In this document: positions 6,239 through 14,900 of the stretch, piece by piece
Numbering within the stretch: the first letter of the stretch is position 1
Layout: each line of letters starts with the position of its first letter
Assembly (NCBI GenBank): GCA_035252155.1
Contig: DATFDL010000645.1
Coordinates: 1 to 15,621, forward strand
Source of the DNA: JAICLL01 sp035252155
Lineage (GTDB): Bacteria; Planctomycetota; Planctomycetia; Pirellulales; JAICIG01
Direction of reading: 5' to 3'
DNA: 15,621 nt
Translations under genes and position numbers: made by a program
Notes under the pieces: generated by a model
What the model saw: only the letters and a program-made list of their open reading frames with translations
What the model was told of the DNA's origin: nothing
Databases searched by the model: none

Positions 6239-6317
6239 TGTGGCACAGTCGCCTCGACTGTGATCCGTCGCCTACGGCGGCGTTGACAGCGCCACAGCCG
6301 AGGGCGGCTGTGCCACA
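6239..6317. repeat. Multi-hairpin palindromic repeat, 79 bp
   Basis: The element begins TGTGGCACAG (6239-6248) and ends with its exact complement CTGTGCCACA (6308-6317). Inside are three smaller hairpins: CAGTCG/CGACTG (6246-6251 and 6255-6260), CGTCGCC/GGCGGCG with one mismatch around 6267-6281, and CACAGCCG/CGGCTGTG (6293-6300 and 6305-6312). This fits a dispersed REP-like element with alternative folds. It lies in the 210-nt divergent gap between the GH2-like and second DUF1501 genes, where I see no other clear signal. Confidence 0.85.
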
Positions 6318-6425
6318 CGACCTATGCCAGCGACTCACAATTAGGACACTATCCAAAATCGGTCGAAGCAGCCATACTTAGCGTGTCCCACCGAACGTCT
6401 CCCGCCCGCCCAAAGGTCCCGCCCT

Positions 6426-7793
6426 ATGACGCTCGCCGCTCGACCGCACAGCCATCGTCGCGGATTTAGTCGCCGTGAGATTTTGCAGGTCGGTTTTTCC
6501 GGACTGCTGGGCCTCAACTTCAGCCACATGCTCGGGCGAGCTGCCGCGGCAGAGAACCGTGCGTCGCACTTCGGCCAGGCCAAGTCGGTCATTTTAGTCT
6601 TTTGCACGGGCGCACCCGCCCATCAGGATATTTGGGACCTCAAGCCCGAAGCGCCGGCCGAAGTGCGCGGCGAATTCAAGCCGGCCGACACCAACGTGGC
6701 GGGCGTGCAAATCACACCGCATCTGCCGCGGCTGGCGAAGCAGGCCGACCGCTATGCCATCGTGCGCAGCATGACGCACAGCCTGCCCGGCCACGAGCAG
6801 GCGACGCACTTTGTGCTCACCGGCGTCAACGAGCTGCCCGCCGGCGCTACGCACATGGCCAGCCGCAACGACTGGCCCTGCTACGCGTCCTGCGTGCAGT
6901 ACCTGCGTCCGCGCGGCGATGGCCTGCCGTCGGGGGTCATGTTGCCCACCTACCTGCATAACGGCTATGGCTTCTCCGGCCAAAACGGCGGTTTCATGGG
7001 CAGCGCGTTCGATCCCTGGCAGCTCACGCGCGATCCCAACGCCGCCGACTTTCGGCTGACCGAGCTCGACCTGTTGCCCGGCCTCACGGTCGATCGTCTC
7101 AGCGACCGCCGCCGGTTGTTGGCCGGCCTCGATGCGGAGCGCCGCGACCTGGCCGAAGTAGCCACCGCCCGCGATCTTTCGGCTCGCATGCAAAACGCCT
7201 ACACGCTGCTGACCGACAACGCCCAGTTTCGCGCCGCGTTCGACTTGCAGAGCGAGCCCGCCGAGTCGCGAGATCGCTACGGCCGGCATCTTTTCGGGCA
7301 ATCGCTGCTGTTGGCCCGCCGGCTCGTCGAGGCCGGCATGCCCGTCGTCCAGGCCAACATGGGCTCGATGAACAATTGGGACACGCACGGGCAGAATTTC
7401 CAGCAGCTTAAAGATCGCCTGTTGCCGCCGCTCGATGAGGGGCTGTCGGCCCTGTTCGACGATCTCCAAGCTCGCGGCTTATTCGACCAGACGCTCGTAG
7501 TGGTGGTGGGCGAGTTCGGCCGCACGCCGCAGATCAACGCCACGGCGGGCCGCGATCATTGGTCGGGCGTCTTCAGCGCGGTCTTTGCCGGAGCCGGCGT
7601 GCGCGGCGGCCAGGTGATCGGCGCCAGCGACGCCCAGGCCGCCTGGCCCGCCACCCGGGGCTGGTATCCGGCCGATCTTGGCGCCACGGTCTACAGCGCC
7701 TTGGGCATCGACCCCGGCAGTCAAATCGTCGACCGCCTCGGCCGTCCGCATCGCATGAATGGCGGCGAGATCATCGCGCCGCTGTACGGCTAA
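6426..7793 (+). CDS. DUF1501 protein, second copy, Tat-exported
   Basis: The 455-residue protein has a twin-arginine signal (SRREILQVG, 15-23) followed by a hydrophobic stretch to AAAAEN. It shares the family motifs with the copy at 649-2025: GAPAHQDIWDLKPEAPAE (62-79), histidines 118 and 123, WDTHG (318-322), EFGRTPQIN (363-371) and GRDHW (375-379). Identity between the copies is clear in these blocks but modest elsewhere, so they are old paralogues rather than a recent duplication. The role is presumably as an exported metal-dependent hydrolase-like protein with unknown substrate. No DUF1549/DUF1553 partner is adjacent. ATG 6426 has only AGG about 10 nt upstream. An upstream start is not supported because the Tat motif already sits 15 residues in. 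Confidence 0.93.
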   Translation: MTLAARPHSHRRGFSRREILQVGFSGLLGLNFSHMLGRAAAAENRASHFGQAKSVILVFCTGAPAHQDIWDLKPEAPAEVRGEFKPADTNVAGVQITPHLPRLAKQADRYAIVRSMTHSLPGHEQATHFVLTGVNELPAGATHMASRNDWPCYASCVQYLRPRGDGLPSGVMLPTYLHNGYGFSGQNGGFMGSAFDPWQLTRDPNAADFRLTELDLLPGLTVDRLSDRRRLLAGLDAERRDLAEVATARDLSARMQNAYTLLTDNAQFRAAFDLQSEPAESRDRYGRHLFGQSLLLARRLVEAGMPVVQANMGSMNNWDTHGQNFQQLKDRLLPPLDEGLSALFDDLQARGLFDQTLVVVVGEFGRTPQINATAGRDHWSGVFSAVFAGAGVRGGQVIGASDAQAAWPATRGWYPADLGATVYSALGIDPGSQIVDRLGRPHRMNGGEIIAPLYG

Positions 7794-7894
7794 AGGGGCG
7801 AAGCGACGTATTGTGTCGCGCCGCGCGAAATTCAATGTTGTAGCCGGCGGCGCTGAGGGCTTCGCCCTGATGTTATTCATTTTGGGTTTATGCG

Positions 7895-8815
7895 ATGGAC
7901 GACGGCGTCTACATTTGCACCTGGAGCCGGTCCAACGACGGGTTTTCTTTATGGGTGAAGTCGCGGCCGCGAATTCGCGCTTCGGGTCCGACCTATGCCG
8001 AAGCCGAAGAGCGGCTGATCGAAGCCATCCAACAAGCCGGGGGGGCAATGCATGCGGTTTTGGAGTTCGATCCGCCACTGCCCAGGTCCACCTTGGACGA
8101 GAAATACGGCAGCCCCGAGTTGCATTTGATCGGCGGCGACGATCGGTTCGAGACTGACGCACCACGATGGAGCTGGACCGACACTACAAAAGAAACCGAA
8201 GACTATCTTCGATGGCTCGATGGTTTTTACGACAAGCCGTTTTGCCGGAAGTGCAAACAGAGTCCCGGCCGGCGCAACGGCAAACCCCTCACAATCGCGT
8301 ACTCCCCCGGCCAAGGGGACGGCGCGTTTGGCTCCCCAGGCAGGCACGGCACACCAAATCAGCAAATCGTAAGTGAAGAATTTCTCGACTTGCTCACGGA
8401 GGACGAGAAACACAGATTGGAGTTCCAGCCGGTTATCCGCAAGGGTCGCAGGAAATTCTTCGAACTAGTCGGCCCGGAGGGGCCGCCTCACGTCGCAGTC
8501 GCTGGCATGAAGATCAGCGGCTGGCGATGCACACAATGCGATTATCGGACTTGGAGCTATTCGGTTGAAGGAATGGCGATCACGCACTTTGTAGCACAGT
8601 CGGATTTGCCAGACCGTATACACGGCGTATTTACCGTTGGCATCTTCCCAGAGATTGAACTGGCTGTCACAGGGCCTCGCTGGAAAGAAATGCTTGGGCG
8701 GAAAGGAACTCGCGGTTTTGTAAGCCAGCTCCTGGGCGTTGCCCCTGACCATGAGGTAGTTCGGCGTCCTACGTTGCCGGAGATAAAAAAACCGACTAAA
8801 CCGGCTTGGTGGTAG
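7895..8815 (+). CDS. Hypothetical protein with two CxxC sites (306 aa)
   Basis: I do not recognise the family. Residues 1-60 (GVYICTWSRSNDGFSLWVKS, then RASGPTYAEAEERLIEAIQQ) have a strand-strand-helix pattern resembling HicB-like domains, which is a weak comparison. Two cysteine pairs, FCRKC (about 115-119) and WRCTQCDYRTW (about 209-219), could bind one zinc ion. The C-terminal half (GMAITHFVAQSDLPDRIHGV) is globular and ends in Lys/Pro-rich residues with no export signal. It follows the second DUF1501 gene by 101 nt. That gap contains only a 5-bp hairpin (AGGGC/GCCCT, 7856-7868). No ribosome binding site is visible before ATG 7895. Base composition is slightly lower in GC than its neighbours. 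Confidence 0.7.
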   Translation: MDDGVYICTWSRSNDGFSLWVKSRPRIRASGPTYAEAEERLIEAIQQAGGAMHAVLEFDPPLPRSTLDEKYGSPELHLIGGDDRFETDAPRWSWTDTTKETEDYLRWLDGFYDKPFCRKCKQSPGRRNGKPLTIAYSPGQGDGAFGSPGRHGTPNQQIVSEEFLDLLTEDEKHRLEFQPVIRKGRRKFFELVGPEGPPHVAVAGMKISGWRCTQCDYRTWSYSVEGMAITHFVAQSDLPDRIHGVFTVGIFPEIELAVTGPRWKEMLGRKGTRGFVSQLLGVAPDHEVVRRPTLPEIKKPTKPAWW

Positions 8816-8820
8816 AGCGG

Positions 8821-8899
8821 TGTAGGGCGGGCCGTTAGTGCGACGCCTGAGGATCAATGCAGCCCGATGGTGGGACTCGTTTCACTCGTCCCACCCTAC
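8821..8899. repeat. Palindromic repeat between convergent genes, possible terminator
   Basis: GGTGGGAC (8869-8876) pairs with GTCCCACC (8888-8895) across an 11-nt loop. The outer parts GTAGGGCGGG (8822-8831) and CCCACCCTAC (8890-8899) are near-complementary. The element lies between two convergent genes and could stop transcription from both sides, although no T-run follows the stem. Its right edge supplies the TAG stop (8896-8898) of the propeller gene. Confidence 0.7.
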
Positions 8900-10236
8900 G
8901 GCCTTGCCATGCTACGGCTTTTAGCGACTGGCGCCGCAATCTGCTCGGGCGAAATCTGCAACACGCTGTAGGGGTGTAGCGCGAGTATATACACGTTGCC
9001 GTCGCGGGCCTCGCAGACGCCCATCGTTACGTACTGCGTGGTCGTCGTGCCGTCTTTCAGCTTGATAAATCCGGCGTGGAAGGGCAGCGTCTTGCCCGAG
9101 GCGTCGGTGAACTCGGTGAAATCGGGATTGGCGATCGCCACCGTGCCCAAGTCGACGGGTGCGGTGTCGCCGGGCCGATAGCGCACCAGGTGCAACAGTT
9201 GAATACCGTCTTTCTTTTCGGTGATCGCGCACCAGGCCGCGCCCGATGGCCCGACGCACATCGCCCGGCAATCGACGCTTTCGGCCCCGGCGATCAGCTC
9301 GCCCAGGCGCCGGCCCGCCAGCGTGTCGCCCTCGGCTGTCAGGTCGTAGGCATAGAGCGCGTTGCCGGTCATCGGTTGCGCGTAAAGCGTTTTGCCGTCG
9401 GGCGAGATGTCCCAATTGATCGGGTCGGGGTTTTCGGTCAGGGCCAATCGGCTGGCCGGCGTGGGCGGGCTGCCGTCGATGGTTTGCTTCAAGAGTTCGA
9501 TGTTGTCGGAACGCGGATCGTAACGCGCGATGTCGCCGCCGAAAATCGGGTGATATGCCCGCCCCAAATAGTCGACCACGATGAAGCCGTAAAAGTGCTC
9601 GGTGTCGATCAGCGGCCGATACTTGCCCGTCTCTAGGTCGAGGATCAAAAAGATTGCATTCTCGCCCGGCCCCGGTCGATGGTCGGAGCAGGTCGAGACG
9701 TAGGCCACGCCGCGGGATTCGTCGGGCGTGATGCTGTTGATCCCCTGGTGAGGCACCGGAATCGGATAGACCTTGGTCTGGCCGGTTGATGGGTCGTAGA
9801 CCATCGGATAGCCACCGGGATAATCTTCGCGCTTTTCGTCCTTGCTGGGATATCCTTGCTTGGTGCCGAAATAAATTTTGCCGCTGGCGCCCACGTTGTT
9901 GCGGGTGTGAATCTTGGCTTGCGATCCAAAACCCTTCAGGTCTTTGCCGATGGTCCTGTGGGCATCGACCACGACTCGCATCTGCTTTTCCGCGGGATCG
10001 AACTCGACCAGCCACGAGTTGACGCCGTTGGCGTGCGTGCCGATATAGAGCCGGCGATTATGCCCTTCGACGATCGAAAAATAACCCTCGCCTTCGGTGG
10101 CGGTTTCCTTGGGCACTACATACGCGGTCGCCTGCAGCCATCGCCGGGGCGACTCATCGGCGGCCGCCGACCGGGCGACCGAATGCGGGGCCGTTGCGAG
10201 TAATGCAAAGAGGCTGATCGCGGTCAATCGATGCAT
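8896..10236 (-). CDS. Exported beta-propeller protein
   Basis: The frame is open from 10311, but I place the start at ATG 10236. From there the protein begins MHRLTAISLFALLATAPHSV, a signal peptide, and CGAGG (ending 9 nt upstream) is a good ribosome binding site. The 446-residue product has repeated blade-like blocks, including RLYIGTHANGVNSWLVEFDP, GKIYFGTKQGYP, GVAYVSTCSDHR, GRAYHPIFGGDIARYDP and NWDISPDGKTLYAQPMTGNA. These are the pattern of WD40/YVTN-type propellers. There are no catalytic motifs, so a binding or scaffolding role at the cell surface or periplasm is the best guess. It is downstream of DUF1552 on the same strand across a 262-nt gap, and probably belongs to the same unit. 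Confidence 0.83.
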   Translation of the reverse strand: MHRLTAISLFALLATAPHSVARSAAADESPRRWLQATAYVVPKETATEGEGYFSIVEGHNRRLYIGTHANGVNSWLVEFDPAEKQMRVVVDAHRTIGKDLKGFGSQAKIHTRNNVGASGKIYFGTKQGYPSKDEKREDYPGGYPMVYDPSTGQTKVYPIPVPHQGINSITPDESRGVAYVSTCSDHRPGPGENAIFLILDLETGKYRPLIDTEHFYGFIVVDYLGRAYHPIFGGDIARYDPRSDNIELLKQTIDGSPPTPASRLALTENPDPINWDISPDGKTLYAQPMTGNALYAYDLTAEGDTLAGRRLGELIAGAESVDCRAMCVGPSGAAWCAITEKKDGIQLLHLVRYRPGDTAPVDLGTVAIANPDFTEFTDASGKTLPFHAGFIKLKDGTTTTQYVTMGVCEARDGNVYILALHPYSVLQISPEQIAAPVAKSRSMARP

Positions 10237-10342
10237 AACGCCTAACCTCGGGTAGCAGATTTCGTGAAAGGTGCCTCGGAGCCAGCGGTGGCTGGTGCAG
10301 AGCCGCGCCAAGGGACTTGTTTAGCGGCAACGCTGTGCCGCG

Positions 10343-10377
10343 GCGATGCCCCGGCGGCGCAACCACCGGGGCATCGC
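10343..10377. repeat. 12-bp inverted repeat in the 262-nt gap between propeller and DUF1552 genes
   Basis: GCGATGCCCCGG (10343-10354) is exactly complementary to CCGGGGCATCGC (10366-10377), with an 11-nt loop. On the transcribed minus strand it would form a strong stem after DUF1552. It could stabilise or partly end that transcript, or be another dispersed repeat. There is no T-run. The rest of the gap (10237-10498) shows no other clear feature. Confidence 0.75.
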
Positions 10378-10498
10378 TGGCCACAAAGCCGAATGGTAAC
10401 GGCCGGCCGAAGTTCGGCCAGCTTCTGCCCCAGCCACCAAATTGTATCGTTATCATTCCTTGCGAATGGAATCTCCGAAGTAGCTTAAACCTCGATGC

Positions 10499-11797
10499 TT
10501 ACACTTCGTTCAGCGGCTCGGTGGCGTCGCCAAATTGGTCGAGCCGCAGGTTCATCTTGTCCATGATCGACATGTACAGCCGGCACATCTGGCGGTTGGG
10601 GTTCTGGCGATAGTCGAGCACGCGGCCGGTGGCGATGCGGCCGCCGCCCCGACCCAACAAGATCACCGGCAACTGCGTGGCGTCGTGGCTGCCGGTCATC
10701 ATGCTTGAGCAGAACATCAGCATGGTGTTGTCGAGCGCGGTTCGCTCGCCCTCGCCGACGGCGTCGAGCCGCCGGGCGATGTAGGCCACCTGCTCGAGGA
10801 AAAACTGGTTCACCTTCAGCCAGTCGGCGGTGTCGGAGTGCGACAGCAAATGGTGGATCATGTAATCGACCCCCAGGTGCGGAAACCGCAGCGACGAGTG
10901 GTCGTTGTTCAGCTTGAGCGTGCAGAGGCGCGTCGTGTCGGTCTGAAAGCCGAGCACCAGAATGTCGCACATCAGCCGCATGTGGTCGGCGATGTTTTGC
11001 GGAATGCCTTCGGGCGGGCGCGGCATGTCGGGCCGGTCGAGCGTGGGCCGCCAGCCTTGCAGCTCGCCCTGCTGGCCGGCCGTCTCGATGCGTTGCTCGA
11101 CGTCGCGCACCGAATCGAGATATTCGTCGAGCTTGCGCTGGTCGGCCGCGCTGATTTCGCGGCGCAGGTCGCCTGCGTCTTCGAGCACGGCGTCGAGCAC
11201 GCTCTGGTCGCCCCGGCCGGCGCCTTCCTTAAACAGCCGGTCGAAAGCCAACGCCGGGTAAAGCTCGAGCGGCGTCGGCGTGGTCGGCGAGGTCCACGAG
11301 ATATGCGAGCTATAGAGCATCGAATAGTTCTTGTGAACCGACGGATTCGACTTTTCGCAGCCCAGCACCAGGCTGGGCACCTTGGTCGATTGTCCGCGGC
11401 GCTGGGCCAGCAACTGATCGACGCTCGTGCCCGAGCGGATCTCGCCGCCCGATGCCAGCGGCGCGCCCGACAGCAAGTTGCCGGTCTGCGAGCTGTGGAT
11501 ATTGCCCTTGAGGGCCTGCTCGTTGTACAGGCCGCGAATGAAGAGCAGCTTCTCGCGAAAATCGGCTAGCGGGGCGAGAACCTGCCCCAGTTCCATGTTT
11601 TTGCCTTCGCCCTTGGCCCACCACTCGCGGCCGTGAAAACCGTTGCCCGCAAAGAGCACCGCCAGTCGCACCGGCGGTTCGCTGCCAGGATGGCGGACGT
11701 TCGGTTCATCACCCCAAACAGGCAGCGATTCGAGCCACGGCAGGGCCATGCTGACGCCCAGGCCACGGAGCAGAGTGCGGCGGGAAAAGTGGTGCAT
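10499..11797 (-). CDS. DUF1552 protein, exported
   Basis: The 432-residue protein has an N-terminal export signal with twin arginines (MHHFSRRTLLRGLGVSMALP). DUF1552 features follow: RLAVLFAGNGFHGREWW (about 44-60), GNIHSSQTGNLLSG (about 97-110), GTSVDQLLAQ, SLVLGCEKS, and C-terminal FCSSMMTGSHDATQLPVILL with a GGGR turn. DUF1552 proteins are related in layout to DUF1501 and are paired with DUF1592-family c-type cytochromes in planctomycetes, as here. The enzymatic role is not established. The paired protein lies upstream on the same strand across 166 nt, which hold a perfect 24-bp inverted repeat. The ribosome binding site before ATG 11797 is poor. The length fits the family. Confidence 0.92.
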   Translation of the reverse strand: MHHFSRRTLLRGLGVSMALPWLESLPVWGDEPNVRHPGSEPPVRLAVLFAGNGFHGREWWAKGEGKNMELGQVLAPLADFREKLLFIRGLYNEQALKGNIHSSQTGNLLSGAPLASGGEIRSGTSVDQLLAQRRGQSTKVPSLVLGCEKSNPSVHKNYSMLYSSHISWTSPTTPTPLELYPALAFDRLFKEGAGRGDQSVLDAVLEDAGDLRREISAADQRKLDEYLDSVRDVEQRIETAGQQGELQGWRPTLDRPDMPRPPEGIPQNIADHMRLMCDILVLGFQTDTTRLCTLKLNNDHSSLRFPHLGVDYMIHHLLSHSDTADWLKVNQFFLEQVAYIARRLDAVGEGERTALDNTMLMFCSSMMTGSHDATQLPVILLGRGGGRIATGRVLDYRQNPNRQMCRLYMSIMDKMNLRLDQFGDATEPLNEV

Positions 11798-11849
11798 GGA
11801 AGGGACTCGGGGCTAGGATGGTGGCTGGGGCTGGGGGTTTTCTTGGATC

Positions 11850-11911
11850 CGGAGGATGGCCTTCTAGGCCGTCCATCCACGACTCTCGACGGCCTAGAAG
11901 GCCATCCTCCG
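11850..11911. repeat. Perfect 24-bp inverted repeat between DUF1592 and DUF1552 genes
   Basis: The arms 11850-11873 and 11888-11911 are exact complements, separated by 14 nt. The stem contains the core CCTTCTAGGCC. It lies 50 nt upstream of the DUF1552 start and after the stop of the upstream gene. In RNA it would be a very stable stem. The lack of a trailing T-run on either side argues against a simple terminator. It looks like a dispersed palindromic element or an RNA-processing/stability site. Confidence 0.92.
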
Positions 11912-11935
11912 ATGTTTGTCGCCTCCGCGAAACGG

Positions 11936-11963
11936 CGCTACTTTCGCGGAGCGAAAGGCGACT
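11936..11963. repeat. Copy of the CTTTCGC-GGA-GCGAAAG hairpin repeat at a gene's stop codon
   Basis: Positions 11936-11963 are identical, in the same orientation, to 13958-13985 inside the DUF1592 gene. The core is a 7-bp stem (11941-11947 and 11951-11957) with loop GGA. The DUF1592 stop TAA (11964-11966, minus strand) follows immediately, so the repeat abuts the end of the reading frame. Confidence 0.9.
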
Positions 11964-14900
11964 TTACTCCTCATACGCCGTGTCGCGGCCGCGAATTTCG
12001 CGGAATTGGCGGCTGCGGATAATCAACTCCAAGGCGGAAAGTACATGATAGCCGTTCTGCCCAAGCGCCGCTTGCATTTCGGCCAGCAGCGGCTCGTCGG
12101 AAAGCTGGACCTCGCGGCCCAACGCATATCCTAGCAACTTTCGGCAGAATTGCCGCACAAATGCGTCGCGGCGGACGGTGAGCAAGTATTGCCGCAGGCC
12201 CTCGATGCCGTCGAATTCCTGCCCGTCCATCGTCCGCACGCGGGTGTTGATCGGGCGGTCACCCAGGTCTTTGTCGCGGCGCCGGCCGATGGCGTCGAAC
12301 GTCTCGAGCGCAAAACCCATCGCGTCGATCCGCTGATGGCAAACCGCGCACTTCGGATCGCTGGAGTGCTTTTCGACAAGCTGCCTGACGGTCAGCCCTT
12401 CCAGCCCGACTTCGTCGGCGGGCAGTTGCGGCACATCCTTGGGCGGGCGCGGCAGCCGCTCACCCAGCAGAACCTCGCTGATCCAATTTCCGCGTAAAAT
12501 CGGGCTGGTGCGCGAGGCCCCCGACTGCGTGGCCAGCGTGGTCGCCTGGGCCAACATGCCGCCACGGGCAAACTGTTTTACGCCCTCGACGCGACGCCAT
12601 TGCGGCCCGCTTACGCCGGGTATGTCGTAATGCCGGGCCAGCTCCTCGTTGAGGAATGTGTAATCGGCGTCGAGAATGCCGAGCACCGAGCGGTCGTTTT
12701 GAAACAGGTCAGTAAAGAACTGAATCGACTCTTCGTACATCGCGCCACGCAGGGCGGCGAACGTCGGAAAATGGCGGTCGCTCTTTTCATCCAGGTTTTC
12801 GAAGTCGTGAATGTGCAACCACTGGCAGGCAAACTCGGTGGCCAGCCGCCGCACCCGCGGGTCGCGCAACATCCGCCGGGCCTGTTGCACCAGCACGTCG
12901 GCATCGGCTAGCCCGCCGGCCGCCGCCACCTCTCGCAACTCGGCGTCGGGCATTGAAGACCACAGAAAATAGCTCAGCCGGCTGGCGAGCTCCCAGCCGT
13001 CCACCGGGCCTTGCCCCGCCCCCGGCCCTGGCCGCTCAGCCCGATACAAAAACGCCGGCGAAACCAACACTCGGGCCAGCAACAGGCGAATCGCTTTTTC
13101 GTGCGGTAGGTCTTCGCCGCGCAGCCTGGCGTAAAGCTCGCGGAGTTTTTGCGCCTCGGCACCGGTCACAGGACGGCGGTAGGCAAGCGAGGCGAACTCG
13201 ATCAAGGCGTCGAGGTGCTTTGGCTCGATGTCGATGAGCAACTGCCGGAACGCCGCCGCCCGCTGGTTGATCGAATCGCGCAGCGGCTCGAACACCTTGG
13301 GATCGGCGTCTTGAGTGGCGAACTCCAGCAGTTGCGCATATCCGTCGACCAGCGTCAGGGCGTCCTGGCTGATGTAATGCAGCTCGTCCCACAGCCGGTC
13401 GAGCCGCGCTTGCTGGGCCTCGTCGAGCATCAAGCGAACAAGGTGATGATCTTCGCGATAGAACAACGTGAGCGTGACGACTTCGTCGACCGGCACGATC
13501 TTGGTGTAGCACAGCGCGGCGGGAAACAATTGGCGGAAGTCATCGAACGCTCGATCCCACCGCGCCCGCGCGGTGCTGCCGTCGATGACCACGATCGGCA
13601 CGCCGAATGAAACATTGCGGTTGTCGCCGGTCCATGGTCCGCTGACCGCGGTCACTTGCACAGTGCTGGGAGTCAATTCGGTGGGGCGTGTCACTTTGCC
13701 TGCCACGGCCTGCAATTGCACGCTGCCCTCGACGCCCGTTCGCGTGTCGAGCACGCCGGTGGCGACCAGCTCGGCGCCCGCCGCCAGATCGGCCGGCAGA
13801 CGAAACTCGACAACCGACGGCGCACGCACGCAGAGACTTTCCGCGTCGATCGCCGCGCCGTCGGGATGCTTGCCGAAGAGCTGCGGGTCGAGGCCCCATG
13901 GCCGACTTTCGCTCCGCGAGAGATCGCCGTTTTGTTGCCTTTCGCTACGCGAAAGATCGCTACTTTCGCGGAGCGAAAGGCGACTCTGGGCCGCGCCCAA
14001 CAGCGGCCCGCTCAGCGAGGAAAGCTGCTTAACGAGTGCCGCGTCGGCTGGCGGCGTTTGCTCGTCCGCGCCGCCGGTCAGTAGCTTTTGCAGCCTGCCG
14101 GCGAGTTGTTGCTTGGTTTCCGCGTTTGTTGCCATTTGCCACTGGGCCAAAAGCGAGCCGGCCGGAATGACGTGATCGGCCGGCCCGGCCGCGGCGTCGG
14201 GCTCGCTGAAAAAGTTCCAGACGCCCGGATTGCCAAAGCGATCGGCGTGCGGATTGCCCGCCTGAACGTCGGGCGAGACATCGTCGGCCAGATTCCAGAC
14301 TTGACTGCCGTCGCCACTGCCGATGAGCTTCAGGTCGATGGCCGTAAGATCGCACGAATGATTGCCGCCGCGTGGGCCGACGAGCAGCGCCACCACGTCG
14401 CCGGCGTGGACAGCGAGCGCGTCGATTGGATCGACCGTGACGGGCGTGCCGCCCTGGGCCACGCCGGTGGCCAGCCGCCGGCGCGTCGCCCCGCGGCGCA
14501 ACTCAAGCGTCCAGGTGACGCCGTTGCCGCACTCCGGGTGCGCATGTGCGACGGTCGCGTCGACGCGCAAGGTGGTCGAGACCGGGCTGCGCCAACCGAC
14601 CGCCGCGCGAAGCGTGGGTGATGGATGCACCGCCACGCTGTGGGGCTTCATGTTGCCGGGGATGCGAACGTGCTGATCCGAAGAGTTGGCCACCAAGAGC
14701 GGCGTTTCGTTTTTGCCCCAGCCTTGGATGAAGGCGTAACCCGCGGCATTTTTGATCTTCGTATCGAAGTGCCCACTGAGCTCCACCGCCCCGCCCGTGC
14801 CGATTCCGAGGTATTCGAGCCAGGCACGCAGCCCTTCAACTTCCAATCCATGCTTGGCGGCCAGCTCGGCCGGATCGGCATTGCCCTGCACCGCGGCGGC

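Noticed and set aside
6594..7469. 291-codon antisense frame in the second DUF1501 gene
   Set aside because: Shadow of a well-supported DUF1501 gene.
10237..10311. 25-residue upstream extension of the beta-propeller protein
   Set aside because: It would bury the signal peptide; ATG 10236 has a good ribosome binding site and starts directly with the signal sequence.
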